DNA of 64,000 nt. It comes from Unio delphinus (taxonomy: Eukaryota > Mollusca > Bivalvia > Unionida > Unionidae). The stretch covers positions 15,479,001-15,543,000 of the forward strand of contig JAQISU010000210.1 in assembly GCA_029339505.1 (NCBI GenBank), read 5' to 3'. A model generated the notes under the pieces. The model was given only the letters and a program-made list of their open reading frames with translations, searched no databases and was not told the DNA's origin. Position 1 is the first letter of the stretch. The number at the start of each line of letters is the position of its first letter. Position numbers and translations under genes: made by a program. Of the stretch, positions 1-12,758 are shown piece by piece.

Positions 1-394
1 GTAAATATCTATCAGCTGTTGCCATTAGGGTTCATTAGTACTATCAAGACTGGACTATTGTAACTCAATTCTGTCTACTTTAACTCAATATCTACTCCAC
101 AAACTTCAAAAAGTTCAAACACAGCTGCTCAGATCATACTTAGAGTAGCACGACTAGAGCACATATCCTGCTGCTCTATACCCAACACTGGCTATCCATT
201 CTATCCAGAATCAAACACAAAACGTGTTCTACGTTTCACTGACAGACACAAGTCCTATCTGACCTCACCCATGTGTACACACACACACCAGCAAGATACT
301 TACGTTTCTCTTCTGACAACTATATACTGATTATTCCCACTATGAAAACAAAGTCATGTGGACAGCATTCTTCTGCATACCATGGGAAGAAGTT

Positions 395-720
395 TGTAAC
401 ACAATCAGGCACAAAAGTTGGCCATTAGGAAAGACCTCACCACTGTCAAAAAGTAAAAGCTGAAATGGTATGGCCATATCACTAGATCCAACAGTATATC
501 CACAACAATACTGCATGGTAGCATACAGAGTGGCAGAAAGAGAGGTAGACAGAGAAAAAAGTGGGCTGATAACATCACATAATGGGCCAGGAAAAGTTTT
601 GCGGAGACACAGGCATTGGCACATGATTGTGACAAGTGGAGGGAACTGGTAAGATGTTCTGCAGCAAAGTGTCTCAACAACCACGCTAGGTCAAGAGACT
701 GATGACGACAATGATACAAG
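395..720 (+). mobile_element. LINE reverse-transcriptase C-terminal tail, decayed
   Basis: The plus strand reads, with breaks, KWYGHIT near 463-483 and then a basic block RKRGRQRKKWADN near 535-574. This is the usual end of the reverse-transcriptase protein of many non-LTR retrotransposons (a KW-x-GH motif followed by a GRxRxxW-x-D block). The same block order is present in the copy at 44.3-44.66 kb, so the two belong to one family. The upstream part is missing, as in a 5'-truncated insertion. Open frames on the opposite strand here are by-products. The clade within LINEs cannot be decided from this tail. Confidence 0.5.
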
Positions 721-1383
721 AAATCCTTCTATTTGTTCAAAGTGTCATTGAAATATTAGAAAAAAACATTGCATAACGGTATATCAGACGCAGATGACAC
801 AGCTTCTACTTAGCCCAACAATGTAAGACATAGCACGTTTTTGTTTTAGTGATATGATGCCCACAACATAAATATCACAGTCGAGGTCTTACATGTAGAA
901 CGAGGCAACTACTGAAAGTTCAGTGAAACAGACTAATCTATAAATCAGAAATGCACAGAAAGGCTTACAAACAAAAGGGACAGTATGTGAATATTATACA
1001 TATAATATAAATCTACCTACCTCGATGCATTTAAGGTCTCTTGTATAACAGTTTCAGCTATTAAATAAACACCGTCTATACCAATTACTAGCTCTACAAA
1101 AATACTAAACATCTTGCCCGCCACGACTTTTGTACATTTTGTACTCTTCAGCACTAAAGATTCAGCATCGCGCAGCATTTCAAGAAACAACCAATGAGAG
1201 TGAATCTTACAATTATTTTACTGAATACTAGAATACTATTGGTTCCAACGATTTCGCATGTGAGCGATCTCTAAATGCTGGTCTAGGACCACATCTTTTG
1301 AAAAACATGTTAACACAGATATTCAAACTAAAGAAAGAAAATTGACAATTGGAAAAAAAGACATATGACATTACCATAATAAT

Positions 1384-1456
<73 letters not shown>

Positions 1457-3327
1457 TTATTTATTTAATGTAAACATTATTCAACGAGAATCTTTTATAT
1501 TTCTAAAGTATACAGCTAAAATCGTATCTAATACGTCCAACATTTTTACTAAACTATTATTCAGAATGAACTGCTGAATTGTCCACGATTTATGATTCTA
1601 GGGATAAGAATCTGTTGAAAACTATTTTTCTTATAAATAATCATGTAGTTAATTATATTAAAATGAGTAATTTATTTTTATGCAGAGAAAATGTGATTTT
1701 CCTTTAGCAACTCGCTGATAATGCTTAATATTTACTTCTCATTCAATTAACTCCTTTGTAGCTGCCCAGATAACTTAGCTCCTTGTATTTATAAAATTCT
1801 CTCAACAACGATAACATGTATAATCAATCCGATTAAGACATTTTGTAAAGCATGATAAAGATCCTATCTTTATGTAGTATGTTTGTTGAGTAGGAATATA
1901 TCCTGGAAATAATCTTGGACCGCTTTGACCCATGCTGCGATCTTACAGTTTAAAGTGAAGATAACTGGCTATAAGCCTATGATCGCTCATTTGTGATTAG
2001 AATTTTAAGAAACTTGAGATGTATGTAAGCAGAAAAAATAGATTGATGTTTTTCATCTGGTTTTCTGTAATTATGCCATGTAATACACAGATGAATAACT
2101 TTTGCTCAGACTGTAATAACCAAACCATCTGAACAGTGCATTGTAATATCGTTATCTGCTTTTTATGACATCTGGCATGAGTACTGCATGTGAAGTGAGA
2201 TCTCATAACTTTTCTTCTTCAAACAATTTTGGTAACATATATCAATTCCACAATGAATTATCTCAAAATGGATGTTTTGAATGAAATAGTTTTGGGTTCC
2301 TGAAACGATGCTGAAAAAAACAATATATATATATTATATATACAGAATGTATGTATAGTATGTACGCTGTATCATTGATATACCACATGATGTATACATT
2401 TTTATTAAAAGGAAACAAGGCTTGCTGATATATCAAATTGCTCATACCAACAATTTATAAGCCATGTTTGTCGAATGTATGCCGTACAAATCAGTTTATA
2501 GTTTTAACATAACTCAAAATTATGTAACCACAAAATGTTCATTATCAATGTCCTACAAAAATGTCATCGATTATTGTAATAATAAAGCATGCTGGCATAT
2601 AAAACACATTACTGAAATTTAAAGATTATCTGTTTCACTGTCACTTTACCTTAACAGAGTGATCTCAATAGAAGATGTTGGGGTTTTGATGGCTTATACA
2701 CAAATAGAGGGTAAGTTGGGTAACAGGATTCTGCTCAGTTCTTGACCGCATCTAGTGATATAGCAAAGCAACTTAGTGATAGGCATTTAATGTCCTCAAA
2801 GCATTTGCCATACCCAGTAAATGGGTAATCAATGCATGCAGTATTGTCAGAACATTTCTAACTCAATTATAAAAATACATATTGTATTGAAAGATAAATT
2901 ACTACCAATTCAATAACCATTGTAATTCCAACTATTGTCAGCTTATTAATGGTACTGAAACTAACATTAATGAAATCATGTAACAGCTGGTCTTCCACTA
3001 CACACTGGCATATAGTAAATACAACCTAAGAATGATGCTTGCTTGTGGCACCATTATTAACATCTGTGCAGGTAATGAATGGCCATGACATTATTTTCAT
3101 AATTTTATCATCACAGCCTGCTCCAGACTAAATGCTCCCACCATAAATATATATGTGAAGAAAACTACAGGCGGTTTGGATTCTGTTGATTAAGTTATTT
3201 AGTGTATACCTATTCATAATTTTATATCCATAGTTGTCTTTGATTCAGATGGTTTTTTTTCCATAACAGAAAGTGAAACAAATCTAACAAAGCATTTTGA
3301 ACATGTAATATATATTGAATATACTTC
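721..3327. other. Intergenic AT-rich DNA, no gene seen
   Basis: I find no exon with convincing coding character and splice sites on either strand. The stretch holds a (TA)n tract at about 1390-1451 running into (TTTA)n, and otherwise unremarkable AT-rich sequence. Short open frames such as those near 2.0-2.4 kb have low-complexity composition. Confidence 0.6.
1390..1467. repeat. (TA)n microsatellite with (TTTA)n edge
   Basis: About 30 uninterrupted TA dinucleotides are followed by four TTTA-like units. Confidence 0.95.
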
Positions 3328-3339
3328 ATAGCAGCAAGA

Positions 3340-3560
3340 ACAAAGGGTCTTCACCTGGAAGACTTATGATGCTGTGTGGTGAAAGCCGCGAACCCGCGGA
3401 AGCCATACCAAGAAACACCTGGCGACGCGACCTTGAGGCAGACATCACTAAGATGGGTTACACCTGGAGTCAGCTTGAGGGGATGGCACAGGACAGAAGC
3501 CTCTGGCAATATTTTGTGGGCGGCCTATACCCTGGCAGGGGTCATGGTCAAAACTAACTA
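3340..3560 (+). mobile_element. 5'-truncated LINE insertion with 12-bp target-site duplication
   Basis: One frame reads GRLMMLCGESREPAEA and then NTWRRDLEADITKMGYTWSQ, followed by a WQYFVGGLYPGRG-like end. This matches the conserved C-terminal tail (NTWRRDLEAD..GxTWxQLExxAQDR..W) of a LINE reverse transcriptase of a different family from the copies at 0.4 and 44.3 kb. The frame ends at a TAA just before the 3' border. The 12-mer ATAGCAGCAAGA occurs immediately before (3328-3339) and after (3561-3572) the insert and is the target-site duplication. No poly(A) tail is visible. The insert is only about 220 bp, so it is a dead 3' fragment produced by abortive target-primed reverse transcription. 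Confidence 0.8.
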
Positions 3561-4707
3561 ATAGCAGCAAGAGAACTCATTTGTGAAAAGACAACAAGTT
3601 AATAGTTTGCAATATAAGATGTAAATATTAAAATTAATTGACATATGGCCACTTGTCAATCATATTTATCAATTAACCAATCAGTGAGTGTAAATTTGAC
3701 ACACCTACATGCATTCATCTGCCATTTTCCTATGAGAAGGAGCTTGTGGCAATAAAGAGTTGATTATTATAAGTATTTACATAGTGTGCAATGATTTGTT
3801 GATTTCTACATCGATATGGGTGAAAAGAAGTTATTGAGAGCATTGTCATTCTGACAGTTGATACCCAGGTCTTCTAAACGGAGGAATTAGATTTATTCTT
3901 TTTCAGAAACAGAGACAAAAAATTGATGGATAAATACCTTTTGGTGGTTGTGTGTATGATCAACTGAATATGGAAACAACTGATGACAATAACAGCATAA
4001 ATACATGCAGACAGCATGTCTTGTTGATGGCTTGAAAAAAATTGAAATGGAAATATATGATTTAAAAATAAAAGGAATATGGGTGAAGAACCCTCTAACT
4101 GTCAGGATTGGATGGATATTATTTTTATTGTAAAGAAAAGACTGAATAACCTAAAGCTTTATTATTTTAAAGTTTGACAAATTACATTTTGATGTCTGAA
4201 TGTCATATAAAAAATATCAGTGGTGGTACACAAATGTAATAAAAAGAAGAACAAAAAAACGATGGTTTCAGATAACTGTTGTCCAATATATTAAGGATGC
4301 ATTTACATATTTACATCACTGATTACAATTCTGTCTGATGAACACAGTAGAACTTTAAAATTATTATGAAAACATTATAATTCAATACAGTAATTATTTA
4401 TGATTGTTATGTTTTGTATTATTCATTTACTTCCAAGTCAGTATAAACATAATCCAGATAGAATTAATAAGGATAAGTTTAGATACTAAATACATTAGCA
4501 TCGTTTGCAGCAAATTTCTGTTTACATGAATAGGTTATCAAGCAGCTTTGAAATTAATTTATTGTTATAATTTACTGAAATAAACAGGTTGTTAATATGA
4601 ACTGCAACAACAAATACATGTACAAATATTATTATCTAAGGATTAATGGAATTATTTTGTTTAATACAGAAACATGGCACTTATTGCCTTTAGCACTTGT
4701 TATTGTA

Positions 4708-4905
4708 GGGTTTAAAACCATTTTTCAGCACAAAATAGGCTATACATGGCAGGCTGTGTTAATGGTGAAGGAACAACCTGGGAAAACCCCCGGAAAGAAT
4801 GCCCCCCCCCCTCCCGAGAAGCTACTGGCAAGCTTTCTCTCATACCCACATTAGCCGGATCTGAGACTCGAAACCCATGCAGACATAGGTGAGATAGGAG
4901 TGATC
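4708..4905 (-). mobile_element. tRNA-derived SINE, family B (minus orientation)
   Basis: On the minus strand the copy starts in a tRNA-like head with a B-box-like GGGTTTCGAGTCTC. It continues through AGCTTGCCAGTAGCTTCTCG and ends at a GCTGAAAAATGGTTTTAAAC-type tail. Related copies lie at 15.49-15.66 kb (plus) and 52.24-52.44 kb (minus). A run of C interrupts the middle. Confidence 0.65.
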
Positions 4906-5394
4906 CGTAACGGAGGGAGCTTTAGACCCCTTGGGGCACCCCTTTAGCACGTGTAGGAAAAATTAGGGCTGATAGAGAGTAAAAAAATTTACTATATTGT
5001 AAAATTGAGTAATCATACAATTATGACAAAGTTTTAAAGTTTATATTAATAAATAATATACAATTAATGACCATATATAGCTTAAGGTAAGATAAATATA
5101 CCTTTTTATGACAAATTGAAATGTTCTTGTTAGCTTGCCCGTAGCATATGACTCATCTAGAATACTTCAACAGAGGAAAAATGTCATGTGAACATCTAGT
5201 TGACTATAAGGTGACAAAGCCCTTCTGTAATGGTCCATTTAATTACCAGAATCATCTGAAATATAGAAGGAAATAATTATAAATTACAATATTTTATGCG
5301 CAACTGAACAATAAAGACATTATGGTCTGCCGATAAAACATGTTACAAATAATGCTTAATCTATCCAATAATTTAACCTAAGAATAGTAAGTTT

Positions 5395-5924
5395 GGTGAT
5401 TATAATATGGCGATAACGATGTAAGGGTGATTATAATATGGCGATAACGATGTAAGGGTGATTATAATATGGCGATAACGATGTAAGGGTGATTATAATA
5501 TGGTGATAACGATGTAAGGGTGATTATAATATGGTGATAACGATGTAAGGGTGATTATTATATGGTGATAACGATGTAAGGATGATTATAATATGGCGAT
5601 AATGATGTAAGGGTGATTATAATATGGTGATAACAATGTAAGGGTGATTATAATATGGTGATAACGATGTAAGGGTCATTATAATATGGTGATAACGATG
5701 TAAGGGTGATTATAATATGGTGATAACGATGTAAGGGTCATTATAATATGGTGATAACGATGTAAGGGTGATTATAATATGGTGATAACGATGTAAGGGT
5801 CATTATAATATGGTGATAACGATGTAAGGGTCATTATAATATGGTGATAACGATGTAAGGGTCATTATAATATGGTGATAACGGTGTAAGGGTGATTATA
5901 ATATGGCGATAACGATGTAAGGGG
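5395..5924. repeat. 31-bp minisatellite, about 17 units
   Basis: The unit core ATTATAATATGGYGATAACG is followed by ATGTAAGGGTG and repeats every 31 bp with a few C/T and G/C variants. The variants are shared between neighbouring units, which indicates unequal exchange or slippage. No coding role is seen. Confidence 0.95.
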
Positions 5925-7673
5925 TTCTACTTAAAGTATGTATGAAACCACTGGTGATTTTCAACAACCTTTGCCCCTACATATTGCAAAGCTTATATTT
6001 TTTTAAAAAAACACAAACATGTAAGCATATTAGTGAATCACAATCACCTTTCCGAAAATAGTTGAATTTTGAATGATGAAGCTATTACGATATTAATTAA
6101 ATATAAGCAGAGGTTTAAATTAATATTATGTAATGAAACTTTGAAAATGAAAGTTGGACAGTGTTAAACAGAAACTACAACAGTACTACATTGCTTTAAT
6201 TTTACAAAATATCATAACCAATGCTTTTCTAAGACAAATGAAATAATACACTGTAATTGTAAAAAGCTGTCAGCAGCTAATATTTCTTAGATTTTAACAG
6301 ATTAAAAACTGTAATAGTAAAAAATCAGAGAGTGACTAAAATAATGATTTCAACCAATCAAAATTAATTACTGGAATATTATCAGGCTTGAAATCACTTG
6401 GAATAACTGGAGTTTAATATTTATCATCAACTTCGATATCATCCATATCATCAACAGTTATTTATTACATGACAAATACTATAATCGGTGTATGATCATG
6501 TGAAATTTATTGCTGGACTGGGATGGGTTATAAATTACTTAACACAACACATATGTGCTAATGAGTCTCACTTTTCTAAAAGTATTGGACAATATGTGTC
6601 AAAAGGGTAATCAATGTACCTCTTGTTTCATCCAAATACAATATGCTGTCCCAATGTGGCAAGGTATGGTTAAACAAACTCGCATGAGGTGCCAGGGTCA
6701 AAAAGCATAATCTGTCGGAATCATGAGATATCCAAATAATTCATGTCAGAAAATGAAGAGGAAAATATGTCTCCAACCAAGTGCCACATGGGCAAGAACA
6801 CTACAACATATCACACTTCATAGTTTTTAGTATTAACTCTGCTTCACTTAGCATAGGAGCCACTTTGTATCTAACTCAACTACTGTACTGGACAGGTTAT
6901 GATTCTGACTTGACTGCCAAAACATAATCTTCTTAAACATCAGTTATCAAGGGATATTGACAACTGCAGCTGCAGAAAATGCCGATTATCAGTCACCTTG
7001 CTGCTAATGCTTTTCAGAACACTTCACCCTCACTTCATACATACATACTTCATGGATGATCCGTTAGTGTAGGAGAAAACAATTATATAATTATATGTGA
7101 GAATGAATTAGAAGGTCACTTATCACAAGATTTATATAAATCATTATACAATAGACAAGCAATTGTACATTGATATAGACATGTTGTTTCAGAGGTCTAG
7201 GAAACACAATCAGGTGTATTTGAATGCCAATGTTTTATCTTGGATGCTGAAAATCATTTATGTTGGAGTCCTCTGTATGCATGTAATAGGTGGGTGGCAA
7301 AATTCAAAGACTTGCCTGATAGAATATAGTGGCTGAAAGACCCAATGATTTACATGCTGTCATTATAAGCGTACGTCAAAAGAACATGATGCAATAGCTG
7401 GGCAGCAGGTTCAAAGGCTTTGACTGGTGGCTGAGTGTGACATTGTATTGATATTTACTGTGATTGAATTCAGTCAGAAAGACCCATTGATACAAATGTG
7501 GTCATTTAAAAGAGTACATCGAAGAAACAAATTTATAGTTTGATTTTAAATCTGTGTTAAGTTCTGAGCATAGCAGAATAAGCATTGCAATTCACCTATG
7601 AATCCAGACAAGTTGAGACTTAGACAAAATGCCATTTGCAAATTTTAAATAAGCATTTTGGGGTTAAAAGGCA

Positions 7674-7802
7674 AACTGACAATGACTATAATGAGATTCA
7701 AAAGAGTACTCAAGTTAACTGACAATGACTATAATGAGATTCAAAAGAGTGCTCAAGTTAACTGACAATGACTATAATGAGGTTCAAAAGAGTACTCAAG
7801 TT
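7674..7802. repeat. Three tandem 43-bp units
   Basis: Units start at 7674, 7717 and 7760, each beginning AACTGACAATGACTATAATG. They differ at only two or three positions. Confidence 0.9.
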
Positions 7803-8923
7803 GCTTGAACTGATAGTTAGGATGGGACTGTAGCAAAGTGTAATAAACTGTGTGATGCATAGCTTTGTGCTTGGAAAACGACATTCTTAGGACTGACGCA
7901 ATTTAGTCTCACTCTGATAGACAAACAAAAGCTTTGTCAGTGCTATAAAGAATGTAGAAATTAAACTCAGTGGCAACAAATATTTCCTCTAATTTGCATA
8001 GTTTTTAGGGAGGGGACTGCAATTTCTGCTGGTGAGACTCCATTTTTTACCTAAAAGGGAGTCCTGGATTCCTAGTTTTGAAATCTTAGCGAGACCTCGG
8101 TTATTTGTAAAACTCAAATAGTAATGACTATTATTATCACCAGATATGGATGAGTAATGACAAAGTGTTATTCAAATTACTGCACTAGCTGAATGGACTG
8201 TTTTGACGTTAATGATCAGCTGAATGTAAAATATAAATATGCTTACAATCAAGGTTGTAATAATCTTGTTTTTGCAGATTTTGATAAATTTTGGTACATA
8301 TGGGATATGGGCAGAACTTAATGAGTACATGTATATGGAAACTAATAATCATTACACATATTTTAGCGATGTAGCTGCATAAATTCTATATTTATCGTTC
8401 ATGCAGACCAAAAACGATCATAACAGTTGTGTACTTATGCTAGAGAATTTATGAGACTCTGACATATCAGTTTTGATCTAAAATGATTCAAAATTATAAT
8501 TGTTTCTTTTTCTTTTGTGTTCTCTAATACACATGTGTGCTATGATATTTGAGGTCTTAAAGTCTACAATCGACAATACACTCAATAAAAGCAATGACAT
8601 TCAAGATGTTAAGTATTTGTTGTTCTTTGCTATATGTAAATGTAAAATGGACTAATTAGAAAGAAATGTAACTGATAGAACCAAACAAAACAAGTAAATG
8701 AATAAATAAGAAAAATTTCAATGTATAAAATACTCCTAAATATTATTAAAACAATGCGATCTTTTTTTTTTGTGATTTTACTAATCTACGAAAACTGATA
8801 ACGGTAACAAACATGTATGGCTGAATTTCTATTTTATTTTAAAAACTTACTTTTTAAAAATATAAACGTTTAACGAATTTATAGTTACGTTTCAAACAAT
8901 AACAACACTATTACTACTACTTC

Positions 8924-8927
<4 letters not shown>

Positions 8928-8981
<54 letters not shown>
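8928..8981. repeat. (TAA)n microsatellite
   Basis: About 18 TAA units. Confidence 0.95.
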
Positions 8982-8982
<1 letters not shown>

Positions 8983-9508
8983 TGAAACAATCCACGAAAA
9001 TTGATAACGCAACCAATGAAATTCTGAATTAAAACGGTAGCTAACTATTTTAATATTAAAATAAAATGGTATTAGTAGTGCTGAAATAAAATGTGAAATG
9101 AATTATTAGGAATGGTTGAAGTATATACACTACCAGCCAGATAACACAATTCTATATTTCTAGTAGCTCAATGAACCGTTTTGTGCACATTGTCCAATGA
9201 AAACCGTCGTTTGTACGAAACTCATTTGTATATTTATCCCATATATGGCCATACACCACAATTAATTTTACTATATGTTCTCTACATATATTTCTCAGCA
9301 CTGACCTTTCCAGTGTGACAATCAATACAAATCATATGAAAATCTAAAATACCCCCAAAGATGACTTCACTGTGAAATTCTTGTCAGGGGTTGCATTGTA
9401 CACAGAACAGCATGTACACATACCACATATTTCACTTCCGGATCATCACCAATGCCTTATTACTCCATGTGCACGAGGTATATTGGTATATTATTAAACA
9501 AATCTCAA

Positions 9509-9578
9509 TACAAGCACCGGACTAAACACCGGATTCTTATTGGCTCGTTCGCAGGAAGTTGACTGGCAAAGCCGCTTA
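9509..9578 (+). promoter_or_regulatory. Promoter-like 70-bp element, duplicated at 35 kb
   Basis: This 70-bp segment lies about 95 bp upstream of the OTU gene's start codon. It contains an inverted CCAAT box (ATTGG within CTTATTGGCTCGTTCG) and a GC-rich stretch unlike its AT-rich surroundings. The same 70 bp occur base for base, in reverse orientation, at 35012-35081. Its position suggests a core promoter or 5'UTR. Without transcript data this is inference. Confidence 0.45.
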
Positions 9579-9671
9579 TGTACTTGAAGGAAAGAAATTT
9601 TCAAATATTTGCTGTTATTTTGTGTTGTTGCCAAAGGCCATATTCAGTTTAATTTTTGCAGAATCAGAACA

Positions 9672-10371
9672 ATGGAAACCCGGAACGCTAGATTTTGGAG
9701 AGCTTTGGAGAAGAAGGTACAGTAATGTTTCTTCTTCTCGATAATATTATAAAATTGTTTGGATAAAACAGTTATACTTTTGATTTTATATTCAGATGGT
9801 TGCAGAAAACATAGCTATCACTCAGGTTTTGTTGGATCTGTACATAATGCCATATAAATGATTTAAATGACTAAATTATGTTGTTTTTGTTTTTCTTAAC
9901 TTATGTCTTGTGTTTTCTTGGCAACTTCGAGTGTAAAAAATCATTTGCATAGCTAGGATATTTGTGCACCGATGACGATAATAGGTTGGGTCGGCATGAC
10001 GTCACGAGCTTAGCGACCTACTTTCCGCCATATTGCGGAGGTGAAAACAATCGCTTAGTAACAGTACGGTAGCGTTAGTTATGTTCGATATTACAAACTT
10101 TTTGTTCACCTATATTTTGTTTCTTATTTCTGTTTTCTATTCAGAAATGTTACATGGTCTTTTGTACGTGCAGGATTTAAAACCATATATGTGTGTTTGT
10201 CGAATATCCCCTTTTCTTGCTTCAGCGAAAATTGCGGGTCCTATGCTATCTTTTACAAAATGTCTTAGCACTAAAAAAAACTTTAAAGTTTTGCTTGCTG
10301 TTTATTTTTTAAAGTAGTTGGTTTGTTGGTTCGTCGGATAGATGGATGGACGGACGGACATACAAACAACC

Positions 10372-10403
<32 letters not shown>

Positions 10404-12663
10404 GAGCTCACATGATCATATGTGCGGCAAGAAATATTTAATTCTAATCATTAATAAATGCTGATACTACTATATCTTGCTAGTGTTTCGACCTTCAGTG
10501 AGACTAAATTAATGTAGATTATTTTGGAATATATAGTAGGTTTGTGAAATGAACTTATTGTCATTTAATACGCTATCATTGCTTAATTTATCATTCCAAA
10601 CCCCATCCACGTCTAAAAGTAGTCAACATATGACTGTTTAAAAAAAGACAGTTTTCGGTTTTTAAATTTCCATTTTTATGTGTATGTGAATTTAATTAAA
10701 ACCTGCTAATTACTGCAGTATACTGGTCGTTCTCATGATTAAAGAGATTAAAGAAATGGCACACAATCATAGTCAATCATTTGAAACAACAATTCAGTGT
10801 GGGCACATATAGTTGGCTCGTATGACATATTTAGTTTGGAGTTTGCATTATAATGTTAAATATGAATGAGGGAGTGTCAAGGAAATAAGCGTGGTTCGGT
10901 ACGATTTATAATCTGCGGAATATATAAACGATGGAAAAGCTGAGTGGTTAAAGGTAGAATTTGTAGCTTTATTTTAAACTTAGAATAGACACTTGTATAT
11001 TTATGTAGTTATTGTCGAGAGAGAAAAGACTTATTTGACTTATTTGGTAATTTAGGAAGAGTTTTTAATTATTTCAATTTTTCTTTTGCATATGATGGTT
11101 TGTGCAAATACCAACACTGCAAATCTTAGGCATATCTTAAAATGTGTAAATGTTCCCCACACGGCACACGTTACTCAAGTAACTAGAACAATGGCGGTTG
11201 TTTTCACCTCTGCGGTCGTAACCATGCACTGAAAATGCCCGGATGTGAGAAAGTGCCTGGATTCCCAACCGTACCTATGCAAATCATACTGATGAGCCCC
11301 TTTCTAATCAGCAGTATAGCTTACAATATTTCATGGTCCCCTGGATTTTTCATACTCTTGTTTTATAGTGTAGTAAAAGTCATACAGGTTATGTGGACAT
11401 TCAACGCTGATTATTTCAGAAAAGGGTGTAATTTGATAGAATTTGATTCTAGATACCTTAAAAGTTTAAGTAGCAAGTGTTCACTTCATTTGGATTCTTA
11501 TAAACCCACATTCATTAGGAAGGTCATAATTTAAACACCACTAGAAGTGCAAGCAGCAAAATCAATGCTAAATTATGTGAACATTTTTTTGACGAAATGA
11601 ATCAGAAGGTGTGATCCAGTACAATCCTTATTGAATGTTGTGTGCTGTGATGTCACAATGAACGCTGCACATATTGATAAACACATTTATACTACTCTCT
11701 ATATTGTGACAATTCCACTCAAAGTGTTCCTTTTTTTGAGATCAATCATTTTCATCAAGAAGTTTCTCGATGATACTTAAGATGAAAAGACTACAGTTAA
11801 AGAAAGGTAGTATTAAATTTTAAAGAACAATTTAGTGGCTTGGTGGTTAGAGCGTCTGCCTCGAATGCGTGAGGTCATGGGTTCGATCCTTGGCTGAGTC
11901 ATACCAGCCAAAATATAAAAAAAAAGCTCAGAGACCAGCTAGTTGGTCTAACCAGCATTAAGAGGTTGGTGTTAGGACTGGTAAGCCTGGTGTCATGTAG
12001 ACCAGTTAGTTGGTCTCTAAGCTTTTTTTTAAATTTTGACTTGACGGCTTTTGAGATCAACCGTATTCTGCATTAACACTATATGGTACGTTCATGAACC
12101 ATAACTACCAACGATCGGAATGTATGCTATTAATTACTAAATTTATTTAGACTAACCTTTGTACTCAGACGGTAAGTATAATCCATCTTCTAATGATCCA
12201 CTGCATTAAATCCTTTAGAACACTCAATTAATAGCGTGCATCCGATCGTACGCAGTTATGGTGCACGGAAACGTACCATATAGTGTCAATGTGACTTGGT
12301 GATGATGCCCCAGTGCTTTACATCACTAAAAACTGCAACATTGCAGACATTGTAGCAATGCAAGTGATTTGATTTTTTTTACAGCTATGTTAAAAATCCA
12401 AATCACACACACCCAAAGAACAATTTATATTTGATTGAAAATGATTTTAATTTTATATGTTTTAAATAGCAGAAAGATTTATGCTAGTAATGTGCCTTTT
12501 ACTTTTGCAGGCTAAGATTTGGATGGAAAATTCAAGTGATGAGCCAAGCTTTGTGATGTTGTATTTGCCGAAGCCAAACAAGTCAAGGCCAGTACCACAA
12601 ATTAAATTTTTCGGTAAGTGGTTGTGTTAGGATTGTATTTAATCTCATATATTTAGTGGTCTA

Positions 12664-12758
<95 letters not shown>

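Larger units (their letters stand above)
5925..9508. other. Intergenic DNA upstream of the OTU gene
   Basis: AT-rich, with no convincing exon. It holds a three-unit 43-bp tandem repeat (7674-7802) and a (TAA)n tract (8928-8981). Confidence 0.55.
11831..12390 (+). mobile_element. tRNA-derived SINE, family A, broken by nested insertions
   Basis: The head has a tRNA-like A box (TGGTGGTTAGAGCGTCTGCC) and B box (GGGTTCGATCC) followed by GAGTCATACCA. The shared body (CAGCATTAAGAGGTTGG.. GCCTGGTGTCA) and the tail GATGATGCCCCAGTGCTT match copies at 42.1, 55.8 and 59.0 kb. The copy is interrupted by an inverted pair of foldback arms (11917-11950 and 11998-12030) and by a CACTA-like MITE (12077-12285). 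It lies in intron 1 of the OTU gene. Confidence 0.7.

Noticed and set aside
340..719. Minus-strand proteins of 104-114 residues
   Set aside because: They are antisense to the LINE tail. The plus strand carries the recognisable KWYGH and GRQRKKW blocks.
5395..5924. CRISPR-like regular repeat
   Set aside because: Units are directly adjacent without unique spacers, and the setting is eukaryotic.
10081..10317. Plus-strand 78-codon frame near CpG-rich sequence
   Set aside because: Hydrophobic, AT-driven composition, no splice support, and located inside a suspected transposon in intron 1.
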